NCBI RefSeq assembly: GCF_945952405.1
Contig: NZ_CAMFIA010000004.1
Location: 216,482-280,481, forward strand
Direction of reading: 5' to 3'
Origin: an uncultured Stenotrophomonas sp.
GTDB lineage: Bacteria > Pseudomonadota > Gammaproteobacteria > Xanthomonadales > Xanthomonadaceae
Length of the DNA stretch: 64,000 nucleotides
The translations under genes and the position numbers were made by a program. Positions 1 to 10,200 of this stretch are shown one piece after another (the stretch's first letter is position 1; each line of letters opens with the position of its first letter). Below the pieces are notes generated by a model, which ran no database searches, was not told the DNA's origin, and was given only the letters and a program-made list of their open reading frames with translations.

Positions 1-91
1 GGTCCAGATGCTGGCGCTGGAAGGGACCGTTCTCCTCGTCGGTGATCCGATGGATGATCGGCAAGCGACGGCCGGCACGGTCATCGTTCAT
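1..91 (-). CDS. Partial divergent ORF, N-terminus only (hypothetical)
   Basis: An open frame reads off the left edge of the window from an ATG at 91 and encodes about 30 residues beginning MNDDRAGRRLPIIHRITDEE. It is divergent from bioA and separated from it by under 80 bases, which would be a shared promoter region. The residues are compatible with a real protein, but the fragment is too short to assign a family. A second ATG in another frame at 84 gives a less natural sequence. I would treat this as a probable gene start only. Confidence 0.4.
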   Translation of the reverse strand, partial: MNDDRAGRRLPIIHRITDEENGPFQRQHLD

Positions 92-168
92 GCGGAATCT
101 CCGCGGCGGCCGGCGCCTGCGCCGGGGCCGATAGAATGTGCAGGCAGCAACATGTTCATGAGCCCGAA

Positions 169-1560
169 ATGCTAGCAGACCCAACCCCCTCCCCGCTGGC
201 CCGCCATTGGCGGCAGCGCGACCTGCAGGTGCTGTGGCACCCCTGCACGCAGATGCGCGAGCATCCGGACACCCTGCCGCTGGTGCCGATCGCCCGCGGC
301 GAAGGTGCGTGGCTGATCGACCACGACGGCCACCGCTACCTGGATGCGGTCAGCAGCTGGTGGACCAACCTGTTCGGCCATGCCGAGCCGCGCATCGGCA
401 GCGCCATCGCCAGCCAGGCCACGCAGCTGGAACAGGTGATGCTGGCCGGCTTCGGCCACGAACCGGCGATCACCCTGGCCGAGCGCCTGCTGGCGCTGGC
501 CCCCCGCCAGCCCGGCCGCGAACCGCTGGCCAAGGTGTTCTATGCCGACAACGGTTCAGCCGGCGTGGAAGTCGCACTGAAGATGGCCTTCCAGTATTTC
601 CAGAACCGTGGGGAGCCCCGGCGCACACGTTTCATCGCACTGGAGAACGGCTACCACGGCGAGACCCTGGGCGCGTTGGCGCTGGGTGACATCCCGCTGT
701 ACCGCCGCGTGTACGCGCCGCTGCTGGCCGAGGGCCTGTTCGCCCCCTCGCCGGATGCCTACCTGGCCGAGCCGGGCCAGAGCGCGGCCGATCGCGCACG
801 GCAGGCCGGCGATGGCCTGGCCACGCTGTTCGACCAGCATCCCGGCGAGATCTGCGCGGTGATCCTGGAACCGCGCCTGCAGTGCGCGGGCGGCATGCGC
901 ATGCATGATCCGGTCTACCTGCAGCGCGTGCGCGAACTGTGTGATGCGCACGGCGCGTTCATGATCGCCGACGAGATCGCCACCGGTTTCGGCCGCACCG
1001 GCACCCTGTTCGCCTGCGAGCAGGCCGGGGTGATGCCGGACCTGATGTGCCTCTCCAAGGGGCTGACTGGTGGTTTCCTGCCGCTGGCCGCGGTGCTGGC
1101 CACGCAGGCACTGTACGACGCCTTCCTGGACGACTCGCGCGAACGCGCGTTCCTGCATTCTCACAGCTACACCGGCAACCCGCTGGCCTGCGCCGCCGCG
1201 CTCGCCACCCTGGACATTTTCCGCGACGACGATGTGATCGCCCGCAACCGCGGCATTGCTTCGGTGATGGGCACCCTGGCCGCGCCGTTCGCCGACCATC
1301 CGCACGTTGCCGATGTGCGCCAGGCCGGCATGGTGGTGGCGTTCGAGCTGTCGCGCAATGGCAACCGGCACACGCCGTTCGACCCGGCGCTGCGGCTGGG
1401 GCTGCACGCCTACAAGGCCGCACTGAAGCGTGGCGTGATCCTGCGCCCGCTGGGCGACGTGCTGTACTGGATGCCACCCTATTGCGTGGACGACCCACAA
1501 CTGGAGCTGCTGGCGCATACCACGCTGGCCGCGATTGACGAGGCGATTGCATGCGCGTGA
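169..1560 (+). CDS. bioA: Adenosylmethionine-8-amino-7-oxononanoate aminotransferase
   Basis: PLP-dependent class III aminotransferase of biotin synthesis; it converts 7-keto-8-aminopelargonate to 7,8-diaminopelargonate with S-adenosylmethionine as amino donor, in the cytoplasm. From the ATG at 169 the protein is 463 residues, as long as the family. It carries the N-terminal LWHPCTQM stretch typical of BioA, the DEIATGFGRTG block that binds PLP, and the CLSKGLTGG motif with the Schiff-base lysine near residue 297. An upstream in-frame ATG at 136 exists, but the extra residues do not look like BioA. The last 10 bases overlap rsmE, implying co-translation. In Pseudomonas aeruginosa bioA and the rsmE homologue also lie beyond the chp genes, so this is conserved gene order. 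Confidence 0.95.
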   Translation: MLADPTPSPLARHWRQRDLQVLWHPCTQMREHPDTLPLVPIARGEGAWLIDHDGHRYLDAVSSWWTNLFGHAEPRIGSAIASQATQLEQVMLAGFGHEPAITLAERLLALAPRQPGREPLAKVFYADNGSAGVEVALKMAFQYFQNRGEPRRTRFIALENGYHGETLGALALGDIPLYRRVYAPLLAEGLFAPSPDAYLAEPGQSAADRARQAGDGLATLFDQHPGEICAVILEPRLQCAGGMRMHDPVYLQRVRELCDAHGAFMIADEIATGFGRTGTLFACEQAGVMPDLMCLSKGLTGGFLPLAAVLATQALYDAFLDDSRERAFLHSHSYTGNPLACAAALATLDIFRDDDVIARNRGIASVMGTLAAPFADHPHVADVRQAGMVVAFELSRNGNRHTPFDPALRLGLHAYKAALKRGVILRPLGDVLYWMPPYCVDDPQLELLAHTTLAAIDEAIACA

Positions 1561-2288
1561 CCCGCTGCCCCATCGACCTGGCGCTGCACAGCGGCCAGAC
1601 CGTGACCCTGCCGGAAGAAACGGCCAACCACCTGGTGCGGGTGATGCGCCTGCGCGAGGGCGATACCTGCGTGCTGTTCAACGGCGACGGCCACGATTAC
1701 AGCGCGACGCTGACCGTGGCCGGCAAGCGCGAAGTGCAGGTCCGCATCGACGCGGTACAGGCCATCGACACGGAGTCGCCGCTGGCGATCACCCTGCTGC
1801 AGGGCATCGCCCGTGGCGAGAAGATGGACCTGATCCTGCAGAAGGCGACCGAACTGGGCGTGGCCGCCATCATGCCGGTCAACGCCGAGCGCACCGAGGT
1901 GAAGCTTGACGCCGCGCGCGCCGAGAAGCGCGTAGCGCACTGGAACAACGTGGTGACGTCGGCCTGCGGCCAATCCGGGCGCGCGCGCATTCCGCAGGTG
2001 GGGGCGCCGCTGTCACTTGCGCAGGCAGCGGCCGTGCTGCCTGCCGATACCTTGCGGCTGACCCTGGATCCGCAGGGAGCGCATCGCCTGTCGACGCTGG
2101 CGGCCGCTCCGGCCGGCGGCATCGTGATTGCGATCGGCCCGGAAGGCGGCTGGTCGCCACGCGACCGTGAACAGCTGGCGGCAGCGGGCTTCCAGGGACT
2201 GCAGCTGGGGCCGCGCATCCTGCGCACGGAAACCGCCGGCCTGGCGGCGATCGCGGCGTTGCAGGCGCGGCTGGGGGATCTGGGGTAA
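1551..2288 (+). CDS. rsmE: 16S rRNA (uracil(1498)-N3)-methyltransferase RsmE
   Basis: SPOUT-class methyltransferase that methylates N3 of U1498 in helix 44 of 16S rRNA using S-adenosylmethionine. The 245-residue length fits the family. The N-terminal PUA-like part contains NHLVRVMRLREGD, and the C-terminal SPOUT knot shows IGPEGGWSPRDRE followed by LGPRILRTETA, which are the RsmE signature blocks. The start ATG at 1551 overlaps the end of bioA, so the pair should be co-transcribed. A cluster of SMAG palindromes follows the stop and separates it from the convergent chpC. Confidence 0.95.
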   Translation: MRVTRCPIDLALHSGQTVTLPEETANHLVRVMRLREGDTCVLFNGDGHDYSATLTVAGKREVQVRIDAVQAIDTESPLAITLLQGIARGEKMDLILQKATELGVAAIMPVNAERTEVKLDAARAEKRVAHWNNVVTSACGQSGRARIPQVGAPLSLAQAAAVLPADTLRLTLDPQGAHRLSTLAAAPAGGIVIAIGPEGGWSPRDREQLAAAGFQGLQLGPRILRTETAGLAAIAALQARLGDLG

Positions 2289-2300
2289 GGCGGATTCGTG

Positions 2301-2427
2301 GTCGTGCCGGCCGTTGGCCGGCATCCACGGAATGATGAGGTTGCCGGCCAGCGGCCGGCACTACCCGACCCGCGCATCCCGGGCGGCAGCCGAGCGTAGG
2401 CTCGGTGCCGGCCGTTGGCCGGCGTTA
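2301..2427. repeat. SMAG-type palindrome cluster between rsmE and chpC
   Basis: Three short palindromes with GCCGGCC-type stems sit in the convergent gap. The first (2301-2323) and second (2342-2364, ending CACTAC) are in opposite orientation and form an inverted dimer. A GCCGAGC/GCTCGG stem lies at 2388-2406, and another GCCGGCC hairpin at 2405-2427 runs into the chpC stop codon. GTAG-headed elements of this kind are the known SMAG REP family of S. maltophilia. The position suggests transcript 3'-end stabilisation or bidirectional termination, which is inference. Confidence 0.75.
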
Positions 2428-2889
2428 CCCGGCCAGCGAATCCAGCGCGGCTTCCAGCGCGTCCAGGTTCGGCAGCAGCGCGCTCTGCTCACCCAGCAGC
2501 ACGCGCATGTGCACGGTCTGCGGCAGGGTTTCCTCGGAGGCATCGGCCAGCAGGCCGTCGCGCGGCACCGAGATCAGCTGCGGGAAGTTCTGCGTCAGCA
2601 GCGCGTAGTAGGGACGCTGCGCGTTGCCGCTCAGCGCCTTCAGCACCACCACCTTGTTGTGGCCGCCCACCGCTTCCTCGCCCAGCCCGGAAAGGCGTGC
2701 GAACGACAGCAGCGGCACCTGCCAGCCATGCCAGCCGATCTCGCCAACCAGCCAGCGCGGCGCATCGGCCACCGGTTGCACCGGCACCCGCGACATCATC
2801 TCGGCCACCGTGGCATTGGGCAGCAGCACGCGCTCGTTGCCGGCCTGGATCAGGACGCCGCGGATTTCGTCATTGCTGGCGTAGCTCAT
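2425..2889 (-). CDS. chpC: CheW-like chemotaxis adaptor ChpC
   Basis: A 154-residue single-domain CheW-like scaffold protein, last gene of the Pil-Chp operon. Such adaptors link receptor PilJ to histidine kinase ChpA at the inner face of the membrane. The protein begins with a sequence (GVLIQAGNERVLLPNATVAEM) consistent with the CheW beta-barrel, and contains WLVGEIGWHGWQVPLLSF, matching the CheW core region around the G-x-W motif. Its ATG overlaps the chpB stop in an ATGA arrangement, so translation is probably coupled. P. aeruginosa has chpC in the same place. The assignment to ChpC rather than another CheW paralogue rests on position. Confidence 0.85.
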   Translation of the reverse strand: MSYASNDEIRGVLIQAGNERVLLPNATVAEMMSRVPVQPVADAPRWLVGEIGWHGWQVPLLSFARLSGLGEEAVGGHNKVVVLKALSGNAQRPYYALLTQNFPQLISVPRDGLLADASEETLPQTVHMRVLLGEQSALLPNLDALEAALDSLAG

Positions 2890-4220
2890 GGGGCTTCTCC
2901 GTTGTCATCCTGCTCGCCCCAGCGCACAGCAATGGCCTGCGCCAGGTCCTGCGGTTCGCCGGCCACCATGCCGGCCGCCACCACGGCGGTGGCCGCGGCC
3001 GGGTCGTAACAGCCTTCACCGACCTGCCCGGCCACCCATGCGCCCGCTGCGGCCAGGTCCAGCGCCGGGCCGACATGGGCCAGGTCGGCGCCGCTGAGCA
3101 GCACCAGCGCGGTCTCTTCGGCCGGTAGCGCAGCGAGCGAGATGCCCTGCGCGTCGCTGACGAAATGCAGGCCATCGCTGGCCACGCGCACACCGATGTC
3201 GTCGGCCAGCACGTGCACCTCACCGGGAACCGCGCGCAGGCCGGCCTCGGCCAGCTGCACCGGCAACGGCGACACCCGTGCCATCTGCTTGACCAGGTTG
3301 CCGTAGCGCCCGCCATCCAGGCGCATGTGCACCAGCACCGGCACGCTCAGCGCAGACGGCAGCGCGCCGAGCAGGCGCCGCAACGCATCCGGTCCGCCGA
3401 TGCCGGCCAGCACCAGCAGCGATGCCGCGCGTGCGCCTGCGGGTGCAGCGGCATCCAGATCGACCAGGCTCAGATGATCGATGGCGAAGGAAGACGGCGA
3501 AGTTTCCGCTGCGGTAGCGCCGGCTGCAGCGGCCGGTGCGTCCACCACGTCCTCGACCAGCGACCATGCGGTGTGATCGAAGGAGATCGGCGGCGCGGCC
3601 TCTGCTGCTGGCGGGGCCAGCGGCTGCGCGGGCAGCGGCGGAGCCGCCAACGGCTCCGGCACGACCGGTTGCAGCGCCGCCAGCGCCTGTTCCAGCGCGA
3701 TCGGCTCATGCAGCTGCGCCGGCGGCGAATACAGGCTGTCTGCCGGGACCTCGTCGGCCCAGCTCAGTGCCTGCTCCAGATGCGGCTGCAGGGCTTCCTC
3801 GCGCGGCGCCGGCGCCGGCGCCGGATGGCCCGGCTCCAGCTGCAGGCTGGGCTCCTCTTCGGCTCCGGGCGGCAGCACCTGCTGGTGACCATGCAGCTTG
3901 GCGGCGAGGTGGCGACCCCAGCGCTGGGCTTCCCAACCGTCGCGGCGTGCCGCCAGTTCGGCCTCGTCGAACACCAGGGTCAGGCCCGGTGCCGACAGCA
4001 CGACCTCAAGCCGCTCCAGTGCATCCTCGATCGCCGCCTCCAGTGCGATCACCACGATCTGCGGGCGGGCATCCTGCAGCAGCTGCGGTTCCAGGCCGTT
4101 CGGATCATCTTCCAGCACCAGCTGCACATCGGCGTGCGACAGTGCTTCGCGCAGGCGCTCGCGTGCCGCACCGGGGCGGGCCAGCAGAGCAACGGCCGGG
4201 GCCGCTTGGGCTTCACTCAC
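2886..4220 (-). CDS. chpB: ChpB-like CheB methylesterase homologue, catalytic residues missing
   Basis: Fifth-position partner of the Pil-Chp chemosensory operon, equivalent to ChpB. The C-terminal third (residues about 265-440) aligns by eye with the CheB methylesterase fold: LVLAGIGGPDALRRLL followed by PVLVHM. In active CheB the first block is AS-T-GG with the nucleophilic Ser; here that position is Gly273. The His (298) is kept. The LTGMGxDG block with the catalytic Asp is replaced by LLSGADLAHVG. The N-terminus looks like a pseudo-receiver, with no phosphoacceptor Asp at the end of beta-3 (IVVIALEAA), and the middle is Ala/Pro/Glu-rich linker. The GTG at 4220 is preferred because it overlaps the chpA stop; an ATG at 4247 is also in frame. 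Probably a non-catalytic scaffold or pseudoenzyme. Confidence 0.75.
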   Translation of the reverse strand: MSEAQAAPAVALLARPGAARERLREALSHADVQLVLEDDPNGLEPQLLQDARPQIVVIALEAAIEDALERLEVVLSAPGLTLVFDEAELAARRDGWEAQRWGRHLAAKLHGHQQVLPPGAEEEPSLQLEPGHPAPAPAPREEALQPHLEQALSWADEVPADSLYSPPAQLHEPIALEQALAALQPVVPEPLAAPPLPAQPLAPPAAEAAPPISFDHTAWSLVEDVVDAPAAAAGATAAETSPSSFAIDHLSLVDLDAAAPAGARAASLLVLAGIGGPDALRRLLGALPSALSVPVLVHMRLDGGRYGNLVKQMARVSPLPVQLAEAGLRAVPGEVHVLADDIGVRVASDGLHFVSDAQGISLAALPAEETALVLLSGADLAHVGPALDLAAAGAWVAGQVGEGCYDPAAATAVVAAGMVAGEPQDLAQAIAVRWGEQDDNGEAP

Positions 4221-7200
4221 GGACACGGGCGATCCCCAGCAGGTCATACACGTTACGCATCAGGTCCAGTTCCTGGTAAGGCTTGCCCAGGTAACGCTGG
4301 ACACCGATCTCGAAGGCGCGCTGGCGGTGCTTGTCGCCGCTGCGCGAGGTGATCATCACGATCGGCACATCCTTGTAGCGCGGGTCGGCACGCATCACCG
4401 TGGCCAGTTCATAGCCATCCATGCGCGGCATCTCGATGTCCAGCAGCATCAGGTCCGGTACGCGTTCTTCCAGGCGCTCCAGCGCCTCCACGCCATCGCG
4501 GGCGACGCTGACCTCGAAGTTGTGGCGCTCGAGGATGCGGCCGGTAACCTTGCGCATGGTCAGCGAATCGTCGACCACCATCACCAGCGGCACCTGGCGC
4601 TCCTGGCGGGGCGCATTGGCCAGTACCGGCAGTGTCGGGTTGGCGAGGAAGCGGCGCACCAGCGGTGCCACGTCCAGGATCACCACCACGCGGCCATCGC
4701 CGGTGATGGTGGCGCCGTAGATGCCCGGCACCGACGCGATCTGCAGGCCGACCGGCTTGACCACGATTTCGCGGTTGCCCAGCACCTGGTCGATCGCCAC
4801 GGCGGCACGCAGGTCGCCGGCGCGGACCAGCAGCAGCGGCACCTGGGCCTGGCCATCGGCGCGCGCCGGGGCCTGGCCGACCAGGCTGCCGAGGTCGTAC
4901 AGCGGATAGTCTTCGCCGCTGTAACGGTAGCTGCTGTCAGCCGCTTCGAAACGCTCGCGCGACAGGCGGCCGATACCACTGACCGAAGCCACCGGTACCG
5001 CGAAGGTGGTTTCGCCGATCTGCACGAACACCGCCTGGGTGACCGCCAGGGTCTGCGGCAGGCGCAGGGTGAAGCGCACGCCCTGGCCACGCACCGACTG
5101 GATGTCGACCGAGCCGCCGAGCTGGCGCACTTCGTTGCGCACCACGTCCATGCCGACGCCGCGGCCTGCAAGCTGGCTGACCTGGTCGGCGGTGGTGAAG
5201 CCGGAGGCGAAGATCAGGTTATCCAGTTCCTGCTCACCCGGCTGCGCATCGGCGGCCAGCAGGCCACGGTCGATGGCGCGGCGGCGGATCGCCTCGCGGT
5301 CCAGGCCCGCACCGTCATCGGCCACTTCCAGCACGATTTCCGAGCCTTCACGGTGCAGGCGGATGGCGATCTCGCCTTCCTCCGGCTTGCCGGCGGCGCG
5401 GCGCTGTTCCGGCGCTTCCAGGCCGTGGGCCACGGAGTTGCGCAGCATGTGCTCCAGCGGCGCGACCATGCGGTCGAGGACGTTGCGGTCGAGTTCGCCG
5501 TGGGTTCCTTCCAGGGTCAGGTGGACCTGCTTGCCGGTGTCGATGCCGGACTGGCGGACCACCCGGCGCAGGCGCGGCACCAGGCCGTCGAACGGCACCA
5601 TGCGCGCGCGCATCAGGCCATCCTGCAGCTCCGAGCTGACCCGCGACTGCTGCTGCAGCAGCGAATCGTACTGGCGCGACAGATCATCGAGCACGCCCTG
5701 CAGGCCGCCAAGGTCGGCCGCGGACTCGTTCAGTGCGCGGCTGAGCTGCTGCAGGGTGGAGAAGCGGTCCAGTTCCAAGGGATCGAACTTCTGGTCGGCC
5801 TGGTCCTGCTCGCGCTGGTAGCGGGCGACGATCTGCGCCTCGGTTTCCAGGTCGAGTCGGCGCAGCTGGTCGCGCAGTCGCGCATTGGTGCGCTCCAGTT
5901 CGCCCATTGCGCCGCGGAAGGCACCCAGCTGCTGTTCAAGCCGCGAGCGGTAGATCGCCACTTCACCGGCGTGGTTGACCAGGCGGTCGAGCAGGTCGGC
6001 GCGCACGCGCACCTGTTCCTGCTGCGGGCGCGCCAACGGATCTTCATCGACCGCGCCCTCGGCCGGCAGCGGTGCCGACAGCGGTGCGTCGGCCGGGGTG
6101 GCCGGTGCAACGGTACCCTGCACCGGTGCGGCGTCGGTCTCGCTGGCCGCGCGCGCGGCCGCGGAGGCCGCCGCGATATCGGTGGTGGTGCGGACCTCGA
6201 AGGCCTCGACCAGGTCCTGCGCCGGTTCCACCACGCGGTGCGCACCGGTGCGGGTCAGCAGCTGGTGCAGGCGATCGAAGCCACGCTCCAGCAGCTGCAC
6301 GTCACGCCGTTCGATGTCGGTACGGCCAGCGGCCACCGCTTCCAGCAGCGATTCGATGCTGTGGCCGAGATCACCGATCGCGTTGATGCCGGCCATGCGT
6401 GCGCCACCCTTCAGGGTGTGCAGGTCACGCTGCAGGCCGGCCAGCACTTCGCGGTCCTGCGGCGCATCGCGCAGTTCGCTGATCAGGCCGTCGCAGTGGT
6501 CGAGCAGGTCCTTGCCTTCCTCGACGAAGATGTCGACCAGCTCACGGTCATACACGCTGAAGTCGAGCGTTTCGGCGCCGGCATCGTCGGCCTCTGCCAC
6601 CGGCGACGCCTGCTCGGGCGCCTGGGTGGCCAGCGCGGCTTCGGTGTCGATGCCATCCGCAGCAGCGCCCTGCCCCGGTGCCTCCTCCAGTTCGAAGAAG
6701 CGCACCGGCGCAGCGTCGTCCTGCGCCGCTGCCACCGCAGCGTATGTATCCACCGTCGCCGGGGACGGCTGGCCAGCGCTCTCTCCTTCGCCGACCGCCG
6801 CCTCCCCGCCGACGTCCGCATCCTCGGCAAAGGCTTCCGCCTCGCCCGGCGCGAGTTCGCTGGCCTGCAGGCCGAGTACGGGCCATTGCCCGTCGTCGGC
6901 CAGGGTCTGCTCTTCGTCGATCACGTGCAGGCCGGCCTCGAGCGCGGCTGCCAGCGTGACCGGTTCTGCAAAACCCGGCGCAGCCATTTCATCCTGCAGG
7001 CTCGACAGCTCGCTGTCGAGTGGCAGTGCAGCAGCGTCGTCGAAGTCGCTGTCGTCGTTCTCGCCCAGGTCCACGGACACGTCCGTATTCAGGTCGATCG
7101 CGCCAGCGTCCAGCACCTCGGATACCGGCAGCTCATCCGCGTCGCGATCGTCCACCGGCAATGCGCTGGCATCCAGGTACGGCGACAGGTCATCGGCCAC

Positions 7201-10200
7201 GGTCAACTCGGCGTCTTCGACACCTGCGAGCGTGGCGCTCGCCTCTGCCTCGGCAACAGCCCCCGCGTGTGCTTCCGGCTGGATCGATTCAAGCACTGCG
7301 CTGTCCGCCGCAGCGGGCTCGCCTTCGCCCGGCACGGCCGGCCATCCCGCGTCGAAGTAGCGCGAAAGATCATCGCTGCCGGTCAGTTCAGCGGCATCGA
7401 GGCCGGCGTCGACCACAGCGCTGGCTTCCAGCGTCCCGTGATCGTCTGCAAGCGTTTCCAGCGGCGGCTCGGCGGCCACCTGCGCTGGATCTGCCGGCGC
7501 AATCGCATCTGCCCGATCGCCAATGGGCTCGAGCTCCGCGTCGGTCTCCAGCGCTTCGTCTTCGTCTTCGAGTCCGACCATCGGCCAGCGCGCTTCCGGC
7601 AGTTCACCGGCGAGCGCCTGCAGCCGCTGCGCCAGCGCTTCCTGCGGCGCGATCCGCGGCTGTTCGGCCTGCAGCGCTTCCATGGTCGCGGTGATCGCCT
7701 GCGCGGTCGCATCGAGTGCGGCCACGCCCTCGTCACCGGGCACCACCTCGGCGGCCAGTGCACGCTTGATGTACGACTCCGCACCGCCGGTGACGGCGGT
7801 GATCTCCGGCACTTCGGTCATCGCGAAGGCGCCGTTCATGGTGTGCACCGCGCGCAGCAGCGCATCGCTGACCGGCAGCGGCGCCTGCTGCGCCGAGCGC
7901 AGCCACTCCTGCAGGGTCGCCTGGTGGACTTCCACCTCGGCTTCGAGGATCTCGCGCAGCACGCTGTCGATGTTGGCCGGGGTTCCCGGCGCGTCAGGCG
8001 CGGGTTCCGGCTCAGCCTCGGCCTGCACCGATGCGATGGCTTCGGCTTCGAGGATGCGGCTGATCTCGTCCTCGCCTTCGGCCGCGGCCGGCGCCGCCGC
8101 GGGTGCGGCCGCGACCGGTAGCGGCACGTAGTAGGTTTCCTCACCGGCACCGACGCGATCGGCGATGGCCTGCATCGCCTGCAGGTCCACGGTGATCCGC
8201 TGGCCGTGGCGCAGCGCAGCGTTCAGCTGCGGCAGCGCCGCATGCGCGTTGTCGACCATTGCCAGCACCGCCGGCGATGGCGGACGGCTGCCGTCGAGCA
8301 CGCGGTTGAGCATGCCCTCGACCTTCCACGCGAACTCGCCAAGGGTGCGTGCACCGACCAGGCGCCCGCTGCCCTTGAGGGTATGGAAGATGCGCCGGAT
8401 CGGCCGCAGCCGGTCCATGTTGTCCGGCTGCATGCGCCACGCCGGCAGCAGCGTGCCAAGGTTGGCCAGCTCGTCGTCGAACTCCTCCAGGAACACCTCG
8501 CGGATGTCCTCGTCGATGTTCTCGGCATCGTCATCGAAGCCCGCCTCGAAGCCGGATTCAGCGCTCGCCGCGGTCTCCGCGGTGATCGGTGCCGGCGCCG
8601 CAGCGGCCGTTGCCTGCGGATTGAAGTCCGCGGCGGCCGCGCTCAGCTCGGCGAAGAACTGCGCATCGGCTTCACTGAAATCGATCGGCGCGATGGTGTC
8701 GATATCGATCACCGACACCGCCGCTGCCGGCGCATCCACGGCGACGTCGGCCACCGCTGCGGCCACGTCGGGCGACGCCTCCACGGCAACCCCATCGGCA
8801 TCGGCAACGACTGCAGTGTCGACCGACGCTGCCGGCGCAGCCGCGTCGACGCTCTCCAGCAACGGATGCAGCTCGGCGTCATCCTCCAGCGACAGCGTCT
8901 CCATCGCGTGCAGCGACAGCACGTCGTCGGCGTTGTCCAGCGCATCGGCGTCGAAGCGGAACACCACGTCGTCGCCTGCGGCCACGGCATCGTGCTCGGC
9001 GGCCACCGGGTCGAACGCTGGCGCGGCACCGAAGCCGGCCTCGGCAGGCACGATCGCAACGGCGGCGTCTTCAACCTCCACGGCAACCGTATCGGCCGGT
9101 GCCACGGGTACAGCCCCCGACAGCGTCCACTGCGTTGCGCCGCCCTGCTCCACCCCGTCCTGTTCGAAGCTGACCGGATCGAAGCTGGCGAAGGTCGGGC
9201 TGCGTTCATCGTCGGCCGCAGCGTGCGGATCGGCGTCCGGATAGAACGGCGCCAGATCCCACTGCGGCACCTCCGGCGCAGGCGCGCTGGAGGCGGCGAA
9301 GACCAGGGGGGCCTCGCTGTCGTCATGCAGGGCCAGCGGTGCAGCCGCACCCGGCACGCCGAACATCAGGCCGTCGTCGATCCGCGCCGGCGCCGCTGCG
9401 GTCGCAGGCGGATCGAAAGTGAAGTCGGGCAGCGGCAGCGACACCGTGCCCGCTGCGGGCGCGGCGGGCTGCACCGCAATCTCGATCGGCGCGGGTTGCA
9501 CGGACGCGGCCTGCACTTCCACCGGCTCGCGCTCGACCGGCTGCGCAGCGAATGGCTCCAGGGCGACCACGTCGCGCTCCGGCAGCGGCCAGTAACGCAG
9601 CGCCTCGAGGCTGCTGCGGGTGATCTCGAGAATGTCCTCGCGCCCGGGGCGACGGTCGCGCAGGGCTTCCAGGTAGTACTCCAGGCTGGCCATGGCATCG
9701 GCCAGCGTGTCCAGCTGGCGGCCACTCGGCACGCGCTGGCGGCCGATCAGCTCGGCCTCGATGTACTGCTGGACCCCGCGCAGGTAATCGGCCGCGGTGC
9801 CCAGATCGAGCATGCGCAGTGCACCGGAGACATCGCCCAGCAGGCGTGGCACGTCCTGCAGTTCGGCGTGGTTCCAGCTGGTTTCGATGAAGGCGACGAA
9901 GTGCTCGCGCGCCGCGGCGAAGTTGGCAATGGCCTCGTGTGCCAGAACCTCCACCGTGCGCCGGTTCTCGACCGCGCTCGGATCGTCCTCGCCACTGCCG
10001 CCGGCGCCCAGATGCGCGACCTGGTCGTCCAGCGAGGCATCCACGTACAGCAGGGCCCCCGCGATATCCAGCAACAGGTTCTCGTCGATCTGCTGGCGGC
10101 CCTCGACCACGCCGCGCAGCGCGTCACGCTGCTGCACGACCACGCCACGGGCCACGCCCAGGCCCATCATGCCCAGCGTATCGGCCACGGCACCCAGTTC

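Noticed and set aside
3898-8121. 1407-codon open frame on the plus strand opposite chpA
   Set aside because: High-GC codon bias leaves long open frames on the antisense strand. The product is low-complexity, His/Gln/Arg-rich, with no domain, whereas the minus strand has clear kinase and receiver domains.
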